DNA of 42,083 bases from Chloroflexota bacterium (GTDB lineage Bacteria; Chloroflexota; Ktedonobacteria; Ktedonobacterales; Ktedonobacteraceae). Made by a program: the position numbers and the translations under genes. This document shows positions 7,792-17,375 of this stretch, one piece after another. The notes beneath the pieces are model-generated. The model saw only the letters and a list, made by a program, of their open reading frames with translations. It did not search any database and was not told the DNA's origin. Positions within the stretch are counted from its first letter, which is position 1. Every line of letters begins with the position of its first letter. The DNA is taken from positions 1-42,083 of the forward strand of contig CADDZH010000040.1 of NCBI GenBank assembly GCA_902812455.1. Reading direction: 5' to 3'.

Positions 7792-8175
7792 ATGGCTAGA
7801 ATTGCCGGCGTTGACATTCCACGCGATAAGCGTGTGGAGATTTCGCTGACGTACATCTTCGGGATTGGCCGCCCAACAAGCCGCAAAATCCTGGAGCGAA
7901 CACGTATAAACCCGGACACACGAGTCAAAGACCTGACGGAAGAAGAGGTTAGCCGTTTACGTGAAGTGATCGACCGCGAATACAAAGTCGAGGGAGACCT
8001 GCGCCGCGAAATAGACATGAATATCAAGCGGCTCATGGAGATCGGCAGCTATCGTGGGATGCGCCATCGCCGCAATCTGCCAGTACGCGGCCAGAGGACG
8101 CGGACGAATGCGCGAACACGTCGTGGGCCAAAGAAGACTGTGGCCGGCAAGAAGAAGGCTACAGCCAAGAAGTAA
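7792..8175 (+). CDS. rpsM: 30S ribosomal protein S13
   Basis: S13 lies in the 30S head and contacts the 50S subunit and P-site tRNA. The start is set at ATG 7792 ([20 protein letters not shown]) because it matches the family and is preceded by GGAGGG at 7782-7787; an in-frame ATG four codons earlier overlaps that Shine-Dalgarno. The product is 127 residues with the helix-two-turn-helix stretch [14 protein letters not shown] and a Lys/Arg-rich tail. It opens the rpsM-rpsK-rpsD-rpoA-rplQ cluster. Confidence 0.97.
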   Translation: MARIAGVDIPRDKRVEISLTYIFGIGRPTSRKILERTRINPDTRVKDLTEEEVSRLREVIDREYKVEGDLRREIDMNIKRLMEIGSYRGMRHRRNLPVRGQRTRTNARTRRGPKKTVAGKKKATAKK

Positions 8176-8196
8176 GGCCGGGAAGGAAACAGAAAT

Positions 8197-8604
8197 ATGC
8201 CAGCAGACAAAAAGAAAACGACAACAACGGGCAGGCCAAAGCGGCGTGAGCGCAAATCGGTGCCGCGTGGGCAAGCCCATATTCAAGCAACATTCAATAA
8301 TACAATTGTGACCTTAACCGATCCCAACGGGAACGTGATTGCCTGGGGAAGCGCCGGCAGCCAGGGCTTTAAGGGATCGCGCAAAAGCACGCCCTACGCC
8401 GCGCAGGTGACGGCTGAATCGGCGGCCCGCAAGGCAATGGAACATGGCATGCGGCAGGTCGAAGTCTATGTCAAAGGCCCCGGCTCAGGCCGCGAAGCAG
8501 CGATTCGCTCACTGCAGGCCGCCGGGCTTTCAGTTGTTTCCATTACCGATGTTACACCTATTCCGCACAATGGCTGCCGGCCACCTAAACGGCGGCGCGT
8601 GTGA
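8197..8604 (+). CDS. rpsK: 30S ribosomal protein S11
   Basis: The product is 135 residues, normal for S11, which lines the mRNA exit region of the 30S platform. Conserved parts are [19 protein letters not shown], the [11 protein letters not shown] segment, [20 protein letters not shown] and the ending [22 protein letters not shown] precedes ATG 8197. It lies between rpsM and rpsD as expected. Confidence 0.97.
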   Translation: MPADKKKTTTTGRPKRRERKSVPRGQAHIQATFNNTIVTLTDPNGNVIAWGSAGSQGFKGSRKSTPYAAQVTAESAARKAMEHGMRQVEVYVKGPGSGREAAIRSLQAAGLSVVSITDVTPIPHNGCRPPKRRRV

Positions 8605-8635
8605 CCGGCAGTGCACCGGAGGAGGATTTGAGTAG

Positions 8636-9262
8636 ATGGCGCGTTATACCGGCCCCGTCTGCAAGCTATGCAGGCGCGAAGGGGTAAAATTGTTTCTCAA
8701 AGGCGACAAGTGCATCACCAAATGCACGCTGGAGCGCCGCAATACTCGCCCAGGGCAACATGGCGGCGGGCGAGCGCGTAAGCCTTCTGGCTATGCCGCA
8801 CAGTTGCGCGAAAAGCAAAAAGTTCGCCGTACCTACGGCGTTCTAGAGCGACAGTTCCGCAGGCACTTCAATACGGCCGCGCGTCGACCAGGCAAGACCA
8901 ACGAAAATCTCCTGCAAGTCCTGGAGATGCGCCTGGACAACCTGGTCTACCGCTTTGGCTTTGCGGACTCGCGCGCCCAGGCTCGCCAGCTTGTTTCCCA
9001 TGGACACTTCGATGTCAATGGGCGTAAAACGAATATTCCTTCATTTATCGCGAAACCAGGTGATGTGATTGCAGTACGCGAGCGCAGCAAGGGCCTTGAG
9101 TACTTCAAGACTCGCGCACTCTTGCTACCACAGAAAGACGTACCGTCCTGGTTGAGCCTGAATGTTGATGAGATGACAGGCCGTGTCCTGTCGCTGCCGT
9201 CTCGCGCAGAGCTTGAACTGCCCTTTGAAGAGCAGATGGTGGTTGAACTGTACCAGCGATAA
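8636..9262 (+). CDS. rpsD: 30S ribosomal protein S4, zinc-binding type
   Basis: S4 nucleates 30S assembly by binding the 5' domain of 16S rRNA. The product is 208 residues. It starts [16 protein letters not shown] and keeps four N-terminal cysteines (CKLC, then Cys27 and Cys31), so it is the zinc form. The S4 RNA-binding domain ([19 protein letters not shown], then [13 protein letters not shown]) is intact. A strong GGAGGAGG precedes ATG 8636. S4 would be the natural repressor to test against the rpsM leader. Confidence 0.97.
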   Translation: MARYTGPVCKLCRREGVKLFLKGDKCITKCTLERRNTRPGQHGGGRARKPSGYAAQLREKQKVRRTYGVLERQFRRHFNTAARRPGKTNENLLQVLEMRLDNLVYRFGFADSRAQARQLVSHGHFDVNGRKTNIPSFIAKPGDVIAVRERSKGLEYFKTRALLLPQKDVPSWLSLNVDEMTGRVLSLPSRAELELPFEEQMVVELYQR

Positions 9263-9294
9263 TGCGTTGAGCCGGCGGAAAGGCGGGTTGAACC

Positions 9295-10287
9295 TTGATT
9301 GATAACATTACACTGCCTCGCATTAAAAATACCAGAACACAGGATAACTATGCGAGCTATGATATTGAGCCATTAGAGGCAGGGTATGGACATACGCTGG
9401 GTAATGCGCTGCGGCGTGTCTTACTCTCCTCGCTGCCGGGCGCGGCAGTAACTTCGATTCGCATTGAAGGCGTCCAGCATGAGTTCCAGGATATCCCTAA
9501 TGTCGTTGAAGATGTCACCGATATCGTGCTGAACGTCAAGAAGTTACGCCTGCGCTCCTATTCAGACCATCCTGTATCGATGCGCCTGGAGGTCAGCGGC
9601 GAGCGCGATGGGCGGGTGGTCACGGCAGCCGATATTCTGGCTCCCAGTACCATCGAAATTGTCAACCCTGACCTCTATATTGCCACGCTCGATAACGAGG
9701 ATGCTCACCTCGAAATGGAACTGGTCGTTGAGACCGGCAGGGGCTATGTGCCTGCCGACTCAAAAGAGGATCAGCCGATAGGGGTGATTCCTGTCGATGC
9801 GATCTACACGCCCGTGCAAAAGGTCAACTACACGGTTGAACACACGCGCGTGGGGCAAATGACCAACTTCGATAAAGTTATTCTTGAGATTACGACAGAT
9901 GGGACGATCACGCCGGATGAGGCCTTGCGCCAGAGCGCAGATATCCTGGTTCGCCACTTCACACAGCTCGCGAACTACCGCGCTGCCTTAACAGAGCCTG
10001 AGAAGGCTCCGCTGAGCAGCGTGCCGATTCCGCAAAAGATTTACGATACACCCATCGAAGACCTTGACCTGTCTGTGCGTGCATATAACTGCCTCAAGCG
10101 CAGTAATATCACGAAGGTAGGGCAGGTGCTTACCATGAACGAGGATGATCTCCTCGGTGTACGGAACTTTGGGGAGAAAAGCCTGCAGGAGTTGCGCGAT
10201 CGCCTCCTGGCCCGCAACTTCCTTCCCAATCCGCGCACAAGTGCTATAGGAGCCGATCTGGACGGCGACCACGAAATGGAGGAGTAA
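9295..10287 (+). CDS. rpoA: DNA-directed RNA polymerase subunit alpha
   Basis: The product is 330 residues with the N-terminal dimerisation domain ([20 protein letters not shown]) and the C-terminal domain ([20 protein letters not shown], then [13 protein letters not shown]) that contacts DNA and activators. The start is TTG 9295: an in-frame TGA lies two codons upstream and no ATG or GTG lies nearby downstream before conserved sequence; GGCGGAAAGGCGGG upstream gives a ribosome site. rplQ begins one base after its stop. Confidence 0.96.
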   Translation: MIDNITLPRIKNTRTQDNYASYDIEPLEAGYGHTLGNALRRVLLSSLPGAAVTSIRIEGVQHEFQDIPNVVEDVTDIVLNVKKLRLRSYSDHPVSMRLEVSGERDGRVVTAADILAPSTIEIVNPDLYIATLDNEDAHLEMELVVETGRGYVPADSKEDQPIGVIPVDAIYTPVQKVNYTVEHTRVGQMTNFDKVILEITTDGTITPDEALRQSADILVRHFTQLANYRAALTEPEKAPLSSVPIPQKIYDTPIEDLDLSVRAYNCLKRSNITKVGQVLTMNEDDLLGVRNFGEKSLQELRDRLLARNFLPNPRTSAIGADLDGDHEMEE

Positions 10288-10288
10288 G

Positions 10289-10918
10289 GTGAGGCACCGC
10301 GTCAATACCAGAAGACGGATGAATATGCCGGAGCCGCGCCGCCGGTCTGCGCGCCGCAACCTGATGGCAGGCCTTATCCGTTACGATAGAATCCAGACCA
10401 CGGAAGCGCGCGCGCGTGCCATCCGTAGCGAGGTCGAAAAGCTCATAAACAAGGCTGTGAAAGGTCGCCAGGCGGCGCGCGAGTACCTGGCCTCGGTTGT
10501 CCCTGACGAGGACACAGCGACAGAGATACTCGAGTTTGCCCGCCGGGGCCGTTTCTCGCTGTATAAGACGGTGGCTTCCAATGAGGAGCGCGCCGAGCAG
10601 GGGAAGCCACCTCTGACCGAGGAGGGGCGCAGGTTTTTAGAAAGCAAGCTCAGGAGGCGTCGCGAAGATTTGCTGCGTATCATCCCGGATGAGGAGGAAG
10701 CTGAGGAAGCGCTCCAGGCAGCGTACCAGGCGATGGTGATTGAGCTACGTGCCCGGCGCCAGATTCTGAAAGCGCTGCCAGACAAGCTGGTTGTGAAGAA
10801 GATGTTCGACGAGCTGGCTCCTCGTTATGCTGGGCGCCCCGGCGGCTATACGCGCATTACCAAGCTAGGACGGCGTAAGGGCGATGCGGCGGAGATGGCC
10901 CAGATCGCCCTGGTATGA
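10289..10918 (+). CDS. rplQ: 50S ribosomal protein L17 enlarged by internal duplications
   Basis: L17 lies near the peptide exit tunnel. The N-terminus ([12 protein letters not shown], then [22 protein letters not shown]) and C-terminus ([20 protein letters not shown], then [17 protein letters not shown]) are ordinary. The protein has 209 residues instead of about 120. The extra 90 or so residues appear to be two degenerate copies of its own helix-loop-helix module: residues 59-86 with [15 protein letters not shown] and 120-147 with [15 protein letters not shown], resembling 152-180 with [19 protein letters not shown] start 10289. The stop overlaps truA by four bases (ATGA). Confidence 0.94.
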   Translation: MRHRVNTRRRMNMPEPRRRSARRNLMAGLIRYDRIQTTEARARAIRSEVEKLINKAVKGRQAAREYLASVVPDEDTATEILEFARRGRFSLYKTVASNEERAEQGKPPLTEEGRRFLESKLRRRREDLLRIIPDEEEAEEALQAAYQAMVIELRARRQILKALPDKLVVKKMFDELAPRYAGRPGGYTRITKLGRRKGDAAEMAQIALV

Positions 10919-11739
10919 AGATTGCGTGTGGCATTGAGTACGATGGCAGCGGTTATCACGGCTTCCAGCGCCAGGTAGAGAGCCACGGGCCTACGGTGCA
11001 AGGCACACTGGAGGAGGCCATAACCCGTATCTCAAGTGAGAGGGTAGTGGTTACCGGGGCCGGGCGCACGGATGCCGGGGTCCATGCCAGCGGGCAGGTG
11101 ATACACTTTGTCACGCATTCCCACCTGCCTCCCGCAGTCTGGCTACGCGCTCTGAATGCGGTCTTGCCCACTACCGTAGCGGTGCAATGGGCAAAAGCTG
11201 TCCCTGAGCAGTTTCACGCGCGTTTCAGCGCCTTGAGCCGCTCTTATCGCTACACAATCTGGAACGGGGCCGTGCGCTCGCCGCTGCTGGCACGCTACAG
11301 CTACTACTGTTCGCATGTGTTAGATGTTGATTTGATGGATGAAGCGTGCCAGCTTTTAGTGGGGCGCAAAGACTTCGGAGCCTTCGGGCGAAGCCCCGAG
11401 GAGGGCAATCCGAAGAGGGCAGGATTGCATTCCTGTGTTCGCACGATGCTCGCGGCGCGCTGCTTTCGTCCCGGCCAGAGCGCAAACGGAGATGTACATA
11501 TAGCAGCAACAACGAAGGCGACAGGACTTATCTATTGCGATTTTACTGCGGATGCCTTCCTGACCGGGATGGTGCGCAGGATCGTGGGCACGCTGTTGCT
11601 GGTTGGGCAGCAGCGGCTCGGCCTGGACGAGTTTGCTGCCATTGTGGAGAGCGCGGATAAAACGCATCCTGGCCCGGCAGCCCCACCATATGGGCTATGC
11701 CTGGTGCGGGTTGCCTATCCTGAAGAGTTTGGAGTTTGA
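10915..11739 (+). CDS. truA: tRNA pseudouridine(38-40) synthase TruA
   Basis: TruA isomerises uridines 38-40 in the tRNA anticodon arm. The 274-residue product begins [20 protein letters not shown] and holds the catalytic motif [15 protein letters not shown] with Asp53. LSRSYRYTI and [17 protein letters not shown] are further family signatures. It overlaps rplQ by four bases and precedes rplM, a common arrangement in Gram-positive and Chloroflexota genomes. Confidence 0.95.
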   Translation: MKIACGIEYDGSGYHGFQRQVESHGPTVQGTLEEAITRISSERVVVTGAGRTDAGVHASGQVIHFVTHSHLPPAVWLRALNAVLPTTVAVQWAKAVPEQFHARFSALSRSYRYTIWNGAVRSPLLARYSYYCSHVLDVDLMDEACQLLVGRKDFGAFGRSPEEGNPKRAGLHSCVRTMLAARCFRPGQSANGDVHIAATTKATGLIYCDFTADAFLTGMVRRIVGTLLLVGQQRLGLDEFAAIVESADKTHPGPAAPPYGLCLVRVAYPEEFGV

Positions 11740-11741
11740 CT

Positions 11742-12260
11742 ATGAAGAAGACATATAGCGCCAGGGCCGCTGACCTGGAGCCCAAATGGTACGTAATTGA
11801 CGCCGAGGGCCAGGTGCTCGGTCGACTGGCATCCCAGATCGCGCAGATCTTGCGCGGGAAGCACAAGCCAACCTTTACGCCGCACATGCAAAGCGGCGAT
11901 TACGTAATTGTGATCAATGCCGAGAAGATAGTGGTGACGGGCAGGCGCCTCGATCAGAAAATCTATTATCGCCATAGCCAGTATCCTGGCGGCTTGAAAA
12001 AGCAAACGCTGCGCCAGGTTCTTGAGGGCAAACACCCTGAGCGGGCGCTGGAACATGCAGTGCGCGGTATGGTCATGCATAACCGGCTAGGCGCAAGGAT
12101 TATGTCGCATTTGAAGATTTATGCCGGCCCCACACACCCGCACCAGGCGCAGAAGCCCGTTCCCTGGACAGGCCCGCAGGCATTGTTACAGCAGCGACAA
12201 CAGGAACAGGAGCAACAAAAACAGCAGTCCAGCCAGGCTTCTGAGTCCAAAACTGAATGA
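11742..12260 (+). CDS. rplM: 50S ribosomal protein L13 with Gln-rich tail
   Basis: L13 is an early-assembly protein of the large subunit. The product begins MKKTYSARAADLEPKWYVID. ATG 11742 is preferred over an in-frame TTG at 11736 because GGAG at 11731-11734 has proper spacing to it. The conserved fold ends near residue 145 (THPHQAQKPVPW). The remaining residues form a low-complexity Gln/Glu/Ser tail, so the protein has 172 residues rather than about 145. rpsI follows after 36 bases. Confidence 0.95.
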   Translation: MKKTYSARAADLEPKWYVIDAEGQVLGRLASQIAQILRGKHKPTFTPHMQSGDYVIVINAEKIVVTGRRLDQKIYYRHSQYPGGLKKQTLRQVLEGKHPERALEHAVRGMVMHNRLGARIMSHLKIYAGPTHPHQAQKPVPWTGPQALLQQRQQEQEQQKQQSSQASESKTE

Positions 12261-12296
12261 GAACTCGCTGGATAACAAAGAGGAGGAAAATCTACC

Positions 12297-12707
12297 TTGG
12301 CCGATACCATCAAAGGTGAATACTACTATGGTATGGGACGCCGTAAGACGGCTGTAGCCCGCGTGCGCCTCTACCCTAACGGCGATGGCAGCGTGACAAT
12401 TAACGGCAAAAGTGCCCAGGCGTATTTTGGGGATCGCCCATCGGTAATGGCAACCATGAATGCTCCCTTGCGCCTGTTAGACCTGAACGACGCCTATACG
12501 ATCACGATCCGCGTTATAGGTGGCGGTGTGAGCGGGCAGGCAGGGGCTATTCGCCACGCCATGTCGCGTGCGCTACTGCGTGTGAACCCGGACTGGAAGC
12601 CTCAACTGCGCAAAGCAGGCTTTCTCACCCGTGATCCACGCGTGAAGGAACGCAAGAAATACGGTCTCAAGCGCGCTCGCAAGGCACCCCAGTACACAAA
12701 GCGCTAA
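12297..12707 (+). CDS. rpsI: 30S ribosomal protein S9
   Basis: S9 reaches the P-site tRNA through its basic C-terminal tail. The 136-residue product contains YYYGMGRRKTAVARVRLYPN, the GGGVSGQAGAIRHAMSRAL segment and the conserved ending KKYGLKRARKAPQYTKR. The start appears to be TTG 12297, about ten bases after AGAGGAGG; the next Met lies inside the conserved fold. It ends the ribosomal gene block; its last four bases overlap the convergent dehydrogenase gene. Confidence 0.95.
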   Translation: MADTIKGEYYYGMGRRKTAVARVRLYPNGDGSVTINGKSAQAYFGDRPSVMATMNAPLRLLDLNDAYTITIRVIGGGVSGQAGAIRHAMSRALLRVNPDWKPQLRKAGFLTRDPRVKERKKYGLKRARKAPQYTKR

Positions 12708-13474
12708 TGAGCCGTCCAGCCGCAATCGATGGTCAGAGCGCTACCGGTGATGCCGCTGGCGGCATCGCTGCAGAGGTAGGTAACCAGGTGCGCTACCTCT
12801 TCGGGCTCAAGCAGGCGGCGGATGGCTCCTTCTGCTACCATGATTTTCTCTACGACCTCGGATTCGGGAATGCCATGCACCCTGGCCTGGTCGGCGATCT
12901 GCTTCTCAACGAGCGGAGTACGCACATACGAAGGGCAAATGGCGTTACAGGTGACCCCGTATGGCGCCGCCTCAAGGGCTGTGACTCGTGTGAGGCCCAG
13001 CACACCATGCTTGGCAGCCACGTAGGCGGATTTGAAGGCCGAAGCGCGCAGAGAGTGGACGGAGCCAATGTTGATGATGCGCCCCCAGCGCTGCTCGTAC
13101 ATGCCGGGTAAGACAGCTTTGGTGAGCAAGAAGGGCGCGGTGAGCATAATGTCGATGAGCTGGCGCCACTTCTCCTCGGGAAATTCAATGATGGGGGCGA
13201 CATACTGGATGCCGGCGTTGTTTACCAGGATATCTATCCTGTTCTCGGCGACAAGGGTATCTTTGACAAGGCGCTGGATGTCCTCAGCTTTTGTCATGTT
13301 GGCCCCCTGGAAGCGCGCTCCGGGAAGGTCGGCAGCCTCCGCCTGCCCCTTTTCAGTATCAATATCAGATAACGTGACTCGTATGCCCTGCCGGGCGAAA
13401 TCGCGGGCGATGGCTAATCCGATGCCGGAGGCCGCCCCGGTTACGATAGCTACTTTGCCTTCTAGATCACTCAT
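12704..13474 (-). CDS. 3-hydroxybutyrate dehydrogenase (short-chain dehydrogenase family)
   Basis: A 256-residue short-chain dehydrogenase. It has the nucleotide-binding TGAASGIG (12-19), NNAG (85-88), catalytic Ser138, Tyr151 and Lys155 (YVAAK), and the ICPSYVRTPLVEKQI stretch typical of D-3-hydroxybutyrate dehydrogenases. The family oxidises 3-hydroxybutyrate to acetoacetate with NAD. The divergent neighbour is a PHB-depolymerase-type esterase, whose product would be the substrate, which supports the assignment. Another short-chain dehydrogenase specificity cannot be excluded from sequence alone. Confidence 0.82.
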   Translation of the reverse strand: MSDLEGKVAIVTGAASGIGLAIARDFARQGIRVTLSDIDTEKGQAEAADLPGARFQGANMTKAEDIQRLVKDTLVAENRIDILVNNAGIQYVAPIIEFPEEKWRQLIDIMLTAPFLLTKAVLPGMYEQRWGRIINIGSVHSLRASAFKSAYVAAKHGVLGLTRVTALEAAPYGVTCNAICPSYVRTPLVEKQIADQARVHGIPESEVVEKIMVAEGAIRRLLEPEEVAHLVTYLCSDAASGITGSALTIDCGWTAH

Positions 13475-13539
13475 CGAATTGCTCCCTTTCTAAACCTCTC
13501 ATAAAAAATAGGGTTACTGCCTTTTTTATCATACAACAC

Positions 13540-13569
13540 TTGCATTCAGCCTGCCTACGACGTTATGAT
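13540..13569 (+). promoter_or_regulatory. Promoter for the PHB-depolymerase-type gene
   Basis: TTGCAT (13540-13545) and TATGAT (13564-13569) are separated by 18 bases and lie 29 bases before the ATG at 13599. They lie in the 124-base divergent gap shared with the dehydrogenase gene. Confidence 0.5.
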
Positions 13570-13598
13570 AACACAAAAAAGTAGGTTACAATTATCAG

Positions 13599-14582
13599 AT
13601 GTGGCAAGAATACAAATATAGCAGCCCTGCTGGCAGCCGCCCCTATTTTGTCTACACGCCCAGTGGTTATCAGATGGGAACGCCGGTGCCCCTCATTGTG
13701 ATGCTGCATGGATGCCAGCAAACAGCCCTGGATTTTGCAACCGGCACCCAGATGAACGTGCTGGCAGACCAGTACAATTTTATTGTGCTCTATCCTCAAC
13801 AGACTAGCCAGGCGAATTCCGGTTTGTGCTGGAACTGGTTTACTCCGGTAAATCAGAAGCGCGGGCGCGGAGAACCTGCGATTATTGCCGGGATGGTGCA
13901 GGCTGTTATGCAGGATACAGCCCAATGGACTATCGATCCCAATCGTTTGTATGTTGCGGGCATGTCTGCCGGAGGAGCCATGACCGTGATTCTGGGCGCA
14001 ACCTATCCCGATATCTTCACTGCCATTGGCGTTCATTCTGGCCTGGAATACCGCGCCGCCAGCAACTACACAACGGCGGTGCAGGCGATGCGCAAGGGCG
14101 GGCCAGACCCGCAACTGCAAGGCCGGCTGGCATATCAGGCGATGGGAAGCCTGGCCCGCGTTCTACCCACAATTGTCTTTCACGGCTCCGGCGATACAGT
14201 TGTAGTGCCGGTCAACGGTGAGCAGGTCGTGCAACAGTGGATGCAGGCAGATTTCCTGGCCTCAAATGAGACATACAATGCGGATTTTAATAGTCCCAGC
14301 AGCGTTACCCCAGGGCAGGTTCCAGGAGGCTACGCCTATACGGTGTCTATGTGGGACGACGAGAATGGAAAGATCATCCAGGAGTACTGGAATGTTGCAG
14401 GTCTGGGGCATGCCTGGTCTGGCGGCAATATTGCCGGTTCGTTTACCGATCCATTGGGGCCGAGCGCCAGCCAGGCAATGTATAATTTCTTTATGCGGTA
14501 TGCAATGGTTATGCACGAGGTGCCTTTCTGGGAGCGTGTGCGCGAGGCCGGCGTAAGGCTGTTGAGGCGGCTAACTTCTTAA
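13599..14582 (+). CDS. PHB-depolymerase-family esterase
   Basis: A 327-residue alpha/beta hydrolase of the PHB depolymerase/LpqC family. It has the oxyanion segment LHGCQQ (36-41), a lipase box GMSAGG (121-126, nucleophile Ser123), an Asp-bearing segment near GSGDTVVVPVNG, and a late His in GLGHAWSGG. Members cleave polyhydroxybutyrate or aryl and short-chain esters. No signal peptide is evident at MWQEYKYSSPAGSRPYFVY, so it is either cytoplasmic or exported by another route. The pairing with a 3-hydroxybutyrate dehydrogenase favours storage-polymer use. Confidence 0.8.
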   Translation: MWQEYKYSSPAGSRPYFVYTPSGYQMGTPVPLIVMLHGCQQTALDFATGTQMNVLADQYNFIVLYPQQTSQANSGLCWNWFTPVNQKRGRGEPAIIAGMVQAVMQDTAQWTIDPNRLYVAGMSAGGAMTVILGATYPDIFTAIGVHSGLEYRAASNYTTAVQAMRKGGPDPQLQGRLAYQAMGSLARVLPTIVFHGSGDTVVVPVNGEQVVQQWMQADFLASNETYNADFNSPSSVTPGQVPGGYAYTVSMWDDENGKIIQEYWNVAGLGHAWSGGNIAGSFTDPLGPSASQAMYNFFMRYAMVMHEVPFWERVREAGVRLLRRLTS

Positions 14583-14593
14583 AGTTAGCCGCC
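14566..14593. terminator. Palindrome across two convergent stop codons
   Basis: GGCGGCTAACTT (14566-14577) and AAGTTAGCCGCC (14582-14593) form a perfect 12-pair stem with a CTTA loop. It covers the stop codon of the esterase gene and that of valS on the other strand. No T-run follows on either strand, so it may act as a bidirectional stop, or protect 3' ends rather than end transcription. Confidence 0.5.
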
Positions 14594-17320
14594 CAGCTCT
14601 GCCCGGCGCGTGCGTAGCTTGCCGATGCGCTCCTCCTGGGCCAGCAGCTTTTCACGCTCCCTCTCGACAACCTCTGGTTTCGCCCTTATGACGAAGGATT
14701 CGTTGGCCAGCTTGCTTTGAAGCCGCACAATCTCCTGCTGCGCCTGGGCGATCTCTTTATCGAGCCGTTCCAGCTCCTTGCTAATATCGAGCAGGCCGGA
14801 GAGCGGCAGGTAGATTTCAACGGGGCCGGCCAGCAAAGCCATGGCCTGCTCGGGCTTCTGCTCAAGCTCTACATACCATTGCGGCCCCTCGGTGCGGGCC
14901 AGGAACTCGATCAGAGGAGCCTGGGCCTCGAGCACCGGCAACTGGCTTCCGGCGGCGATGATCACCGGAATGCGGCGTGAAGGTTCCACGCTCGCCTGGT
15001 TGCGGGCATCGCGGATGCGTGTGATCACCTCTTGTAGCAAGCCAAACTCCTGCTCTGCCTGCTCATCGAGAGCCTCCATATTGGCTATAGGCCATGGAGC
15101 GATGATCAAAGCAGAGGAGGGCCAGCACTCCTGGTCAGGCTCGCTGATGCGGTAGAGATACTGCCAGGTCTCCTCAGTGACAAAGGGCATGTATGGATGC
15201 AGCAGGCGCTGGCTCTGATCAAGCACCGCCCGCAGGATACCCGCGGTAGAACGGCGCATCTCTTCATCCCCCTGCAACTGCACCTTGGCAATCTCCACAT
15301 ACCAGTCACAGTAATCCGACCAGAAGAAGTCATGAATCTGGCGGCCAGCTTCTCCTAACTGGAACTCATTGATCAGCCTGGTTACATCGCTGGTCAGCCG
15401 TGCCAGGCGACTGAGAATCCAGCGATCAGCGAGCGTTCGCGGCTGCACAGTGCTGATAGCGGGAACGCCACCGGCAATGTCGGTGGTTGACATAAGCACG
15501 AAGCGCGAAGCGTTCCAGATTTTATTAGCGAAGTTGCGGTTGCCCACAATGCGCTCGGGCACCAGCTTCATATCGTTGCCGGGCGTGCTGCTCGTCGCCA
15601 GGGTAAAACGCAGGGCGTCGGTGCCGTAGCGGTCCATGACCTCCAGGGGATCAACCACATTGTTTTTGGACTTGCTCATCTTCTCGCCCCTGGCATCGCG
15701 CACCAGCCCATGCAGGTAGATGGTGTGGAACGGGATCGTCCCCATGAAATGGATACCCGCCATCACCATGCGCGCCACCCAGAAGAAGATGATATCGTAG
15801 CCCGTTTCCATCACAGATGTTGGATAGTAGCGCAGCAGGTCAGGAGTCACTTCCGGCCAGCCAAGCGTGCTGAACGGCCACAGCCAGGAACTGAACCACG
15901 TATCCAGCACATCCTCGTCCTGGTGAATATCGGAACTGTCGCAGTGCGGGCAAACCGTTATATCCTCGCGGCTGACCGTCATCTGGCCACAGTTGTCACA
16001 GTACCAGACGGGAATGCGATGCCCCCACCAGAGCTGGCGCGAGATGGTCCAGTCGTGGATATTTTCCAGCCAGTCCATATAGATTTTATTGAAGCGCTCC
16101 GGTACGATATTGATCAGCTCGTACTTTACGGCAGCCATCGCCGGAATAGCCAGCGGGGCCATTTTGACAAACCATTGCTTCGAGATCAGCGGCTCGACGA
16201 TGGTATCGCAACGCTGGCAATAGCCAAGCGGCACCGTATAGTCCTCGCTCTTTACGATGAGGCCAAGCCGCTCTAAATCCGCCAGCAGGTTCTTACGTGC
16301 TTCGAAGCGATCTTGCCCGGCATAGGGACCTGCCTCCGGGGTCATCTTCGCATCGAAGCCGATCACCTGCACGCGCGGGAGATTGTGGCGCAGGCCGATC
16401 TCAAAGTCCGTGGGGTCGTGAGCAGGCGTCACCTTCACCGCTCCGGTGCCGAAAGTTGGGTCTACGGACTCGTCGGCAATGATCGGGATTTCGCGCCCAA
16501 TGACCGGCAGGATGGCAATGCGCCCGACCAGGTCTTTGTAACGCGCATCTTTGGGGTTGACGGCCACGGCGGTATCGCCCAGGATGGTCTCAGGGCGCGT
16601 CGTGGCCACGCTGATGTATTCAGTTGGTTCCGATTCGTGCCCAGGCAACGGCTTCAGGGGATAGCGCACGTAGGTCAAGGTGCCCGGCGTATCAACGTGG
16701 GTGACCTCCAGATCTGAGATGGCGCTCATGCAGCGCGGGCACCAGTTGATGATGCGCTCGCCCCGGTAGATCAGGCCCTCTTCATAGAGGCGCACAAAAA
16801 CCTCGCGCACTGCTCGTGAAAGGCCCTCGTCCAGTGTAAAGCGCTCTCGCGACCAATCGCAGGAAGCGCCAAGGCGACGATGCTGATCCTGGATGCGACG
16901 CTTGTACTGGTTTACCCATTGCCAGACTCGCTCTAGAAACGCCTCACGCCCCAATTTTTGCCGATCCAGGCCCTCCGCAGCCAGTTGCCGCTCCACGACG
17001 GTCTGTGTAGCGATTCCGGCATGGTCTTCCCCCGGCACCCACAGCGTTTCATCGCCCAGCATGCGATGATAGCGAATAAGAATATCCTCTATTGTCGCTG
17101 TGATGGCGTGCCCCAGGTGGAGCGCGCCCGTCACGTTGGGCGGGGGCATACTGATTACAAACGTTTTGCCCGCAGGATTATAGCGCGGCTTGAAGTAGCC
17201 GTTTTCTTCCCAGAAGCGATACAACCTGCCCTCTACTGTTTGCGGCTCGTATGCTTTGGGCAAAGATGCAATGAAGAACTGCTTATCCGCAGGCTGAATC
17301 GTATGGTCTTGCTCGATCAT
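14585..17320 (-). CDS. valS: Valyl-tRNA synthetase
   Basis: The enzyme charges tRNA-Val. The start is ATG at 17318-17320, preceded by GGGAGGATTT; the open frame continues 48 codons further but those lie in the T-box leader. The 911-residue product shows the HIGH-type motif PPPNVTGALHLGH, the CP1 editing domain, KMSKS (GEKMSKSKNN), the anticodon-binding domain and the C-terminal coiled coil typical of ValRS (LERLDKEIAQAQQEIVRLQS). A segment with cysteine pairs (CDNCGQ, CPHCDSS) suggests zinc binding in the insert. T-box control is expected. Confidence 0.96.
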   Translation of the reverse strand: MIEQDHTIQPADKQFFIASLPKAYEPQTVEGRLYRFWEENGYFKPRYNPAGKTFVISMPPPNVTGALHLGHAITATIEDILIRYHRMLGDETLWVPGEDHAGIATQTVVERQLAAEGLDRQKLGREAFLERVWQWVNQYKRRIQDQHRRLGASCDWSRERFTLDEGLSRAVREVFVRLYEEGLIYRGERIINWCPRCMSAISDLEVTHVDTPGTLTYVRYPLKPLPGHESEPTEYISVATTRPETILGDTAVAVNPKDARYKDLVGRIAILPVIGREIPIIADESVDPTFGTGAVKVTPAHDPTDFEIGLRHNLPRVQVIGFDAKMTPEAGPYAGQDRFEARKNLLADLERLGLIVKSEDYTVPLGYCQRCDTIVEPLISKQWFVKMAPLAIPAMAAVKYELINIVPERFNKIYMDWLENIHDWTISRQLWWGHRIPVWYCDNCGQMTVSREDITVCPHCDSSDIHQDEDVLDTWFSSWLWPFSTLGWPEVTPDLLRYYPTSVMETGYDIIFFWVARMVMAGIHFMGTIPFHTIYLHGLVRDARGEKMSKSKNNVVDPLEVMDRYGTDALRFTLATSSTPGNDMKLVPERIVGNRNFANKIWNASRFVLMSTTDIAGGVPAISTVQPRTLADRWILSRLARLTSDVTRLINEFQLGEAGRQIHDFFWSDYCDWYVEIAKVQLQGDEEMRRSTAGILRAVLDQSQRLLHPYMPFVTEETWQYLYRISEPDQECWPSSALIIAPWPIANMEALDEQAEQEFGLLQEVITRIRDARNQASVEPSRRIPVIIAAGSQLPVLEAQAPLIEFLARTEGPQWYVELEQKPEQAMALLAGPVEIYLPLSGLLDISKELERLDKEIAQAQQEIVRLQSKLANESFVIRAKPEVVEREREKLLAQEERIGKLRTRRAELGG

Positions 17321-17342
17321 AAATCCTCCCAATACATATAAG

Positions 17343-17375
17343 AAAAGCCCTTCCCGTACAAGGACGAGAAAGGGC
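17343..17375 (-). terminator. T-box intrinsic terminator before valS
   Basis: On the minus strand GCCCTTTC pairs with GGAAGGGC (plus 17347-17375) and is followed by TTTTCT. It lies directly downstream of the T-box core and 23 bases before the valS start, as expected for the terminator arm of the switch. Confidence 0.85.

Noticed and set aside
13563..14120. 185-residue minus-strand ORF opposite the esterase
   Set aside because: Antisense to the catalytic core of a recognisable hydrolase; no ribosome site.
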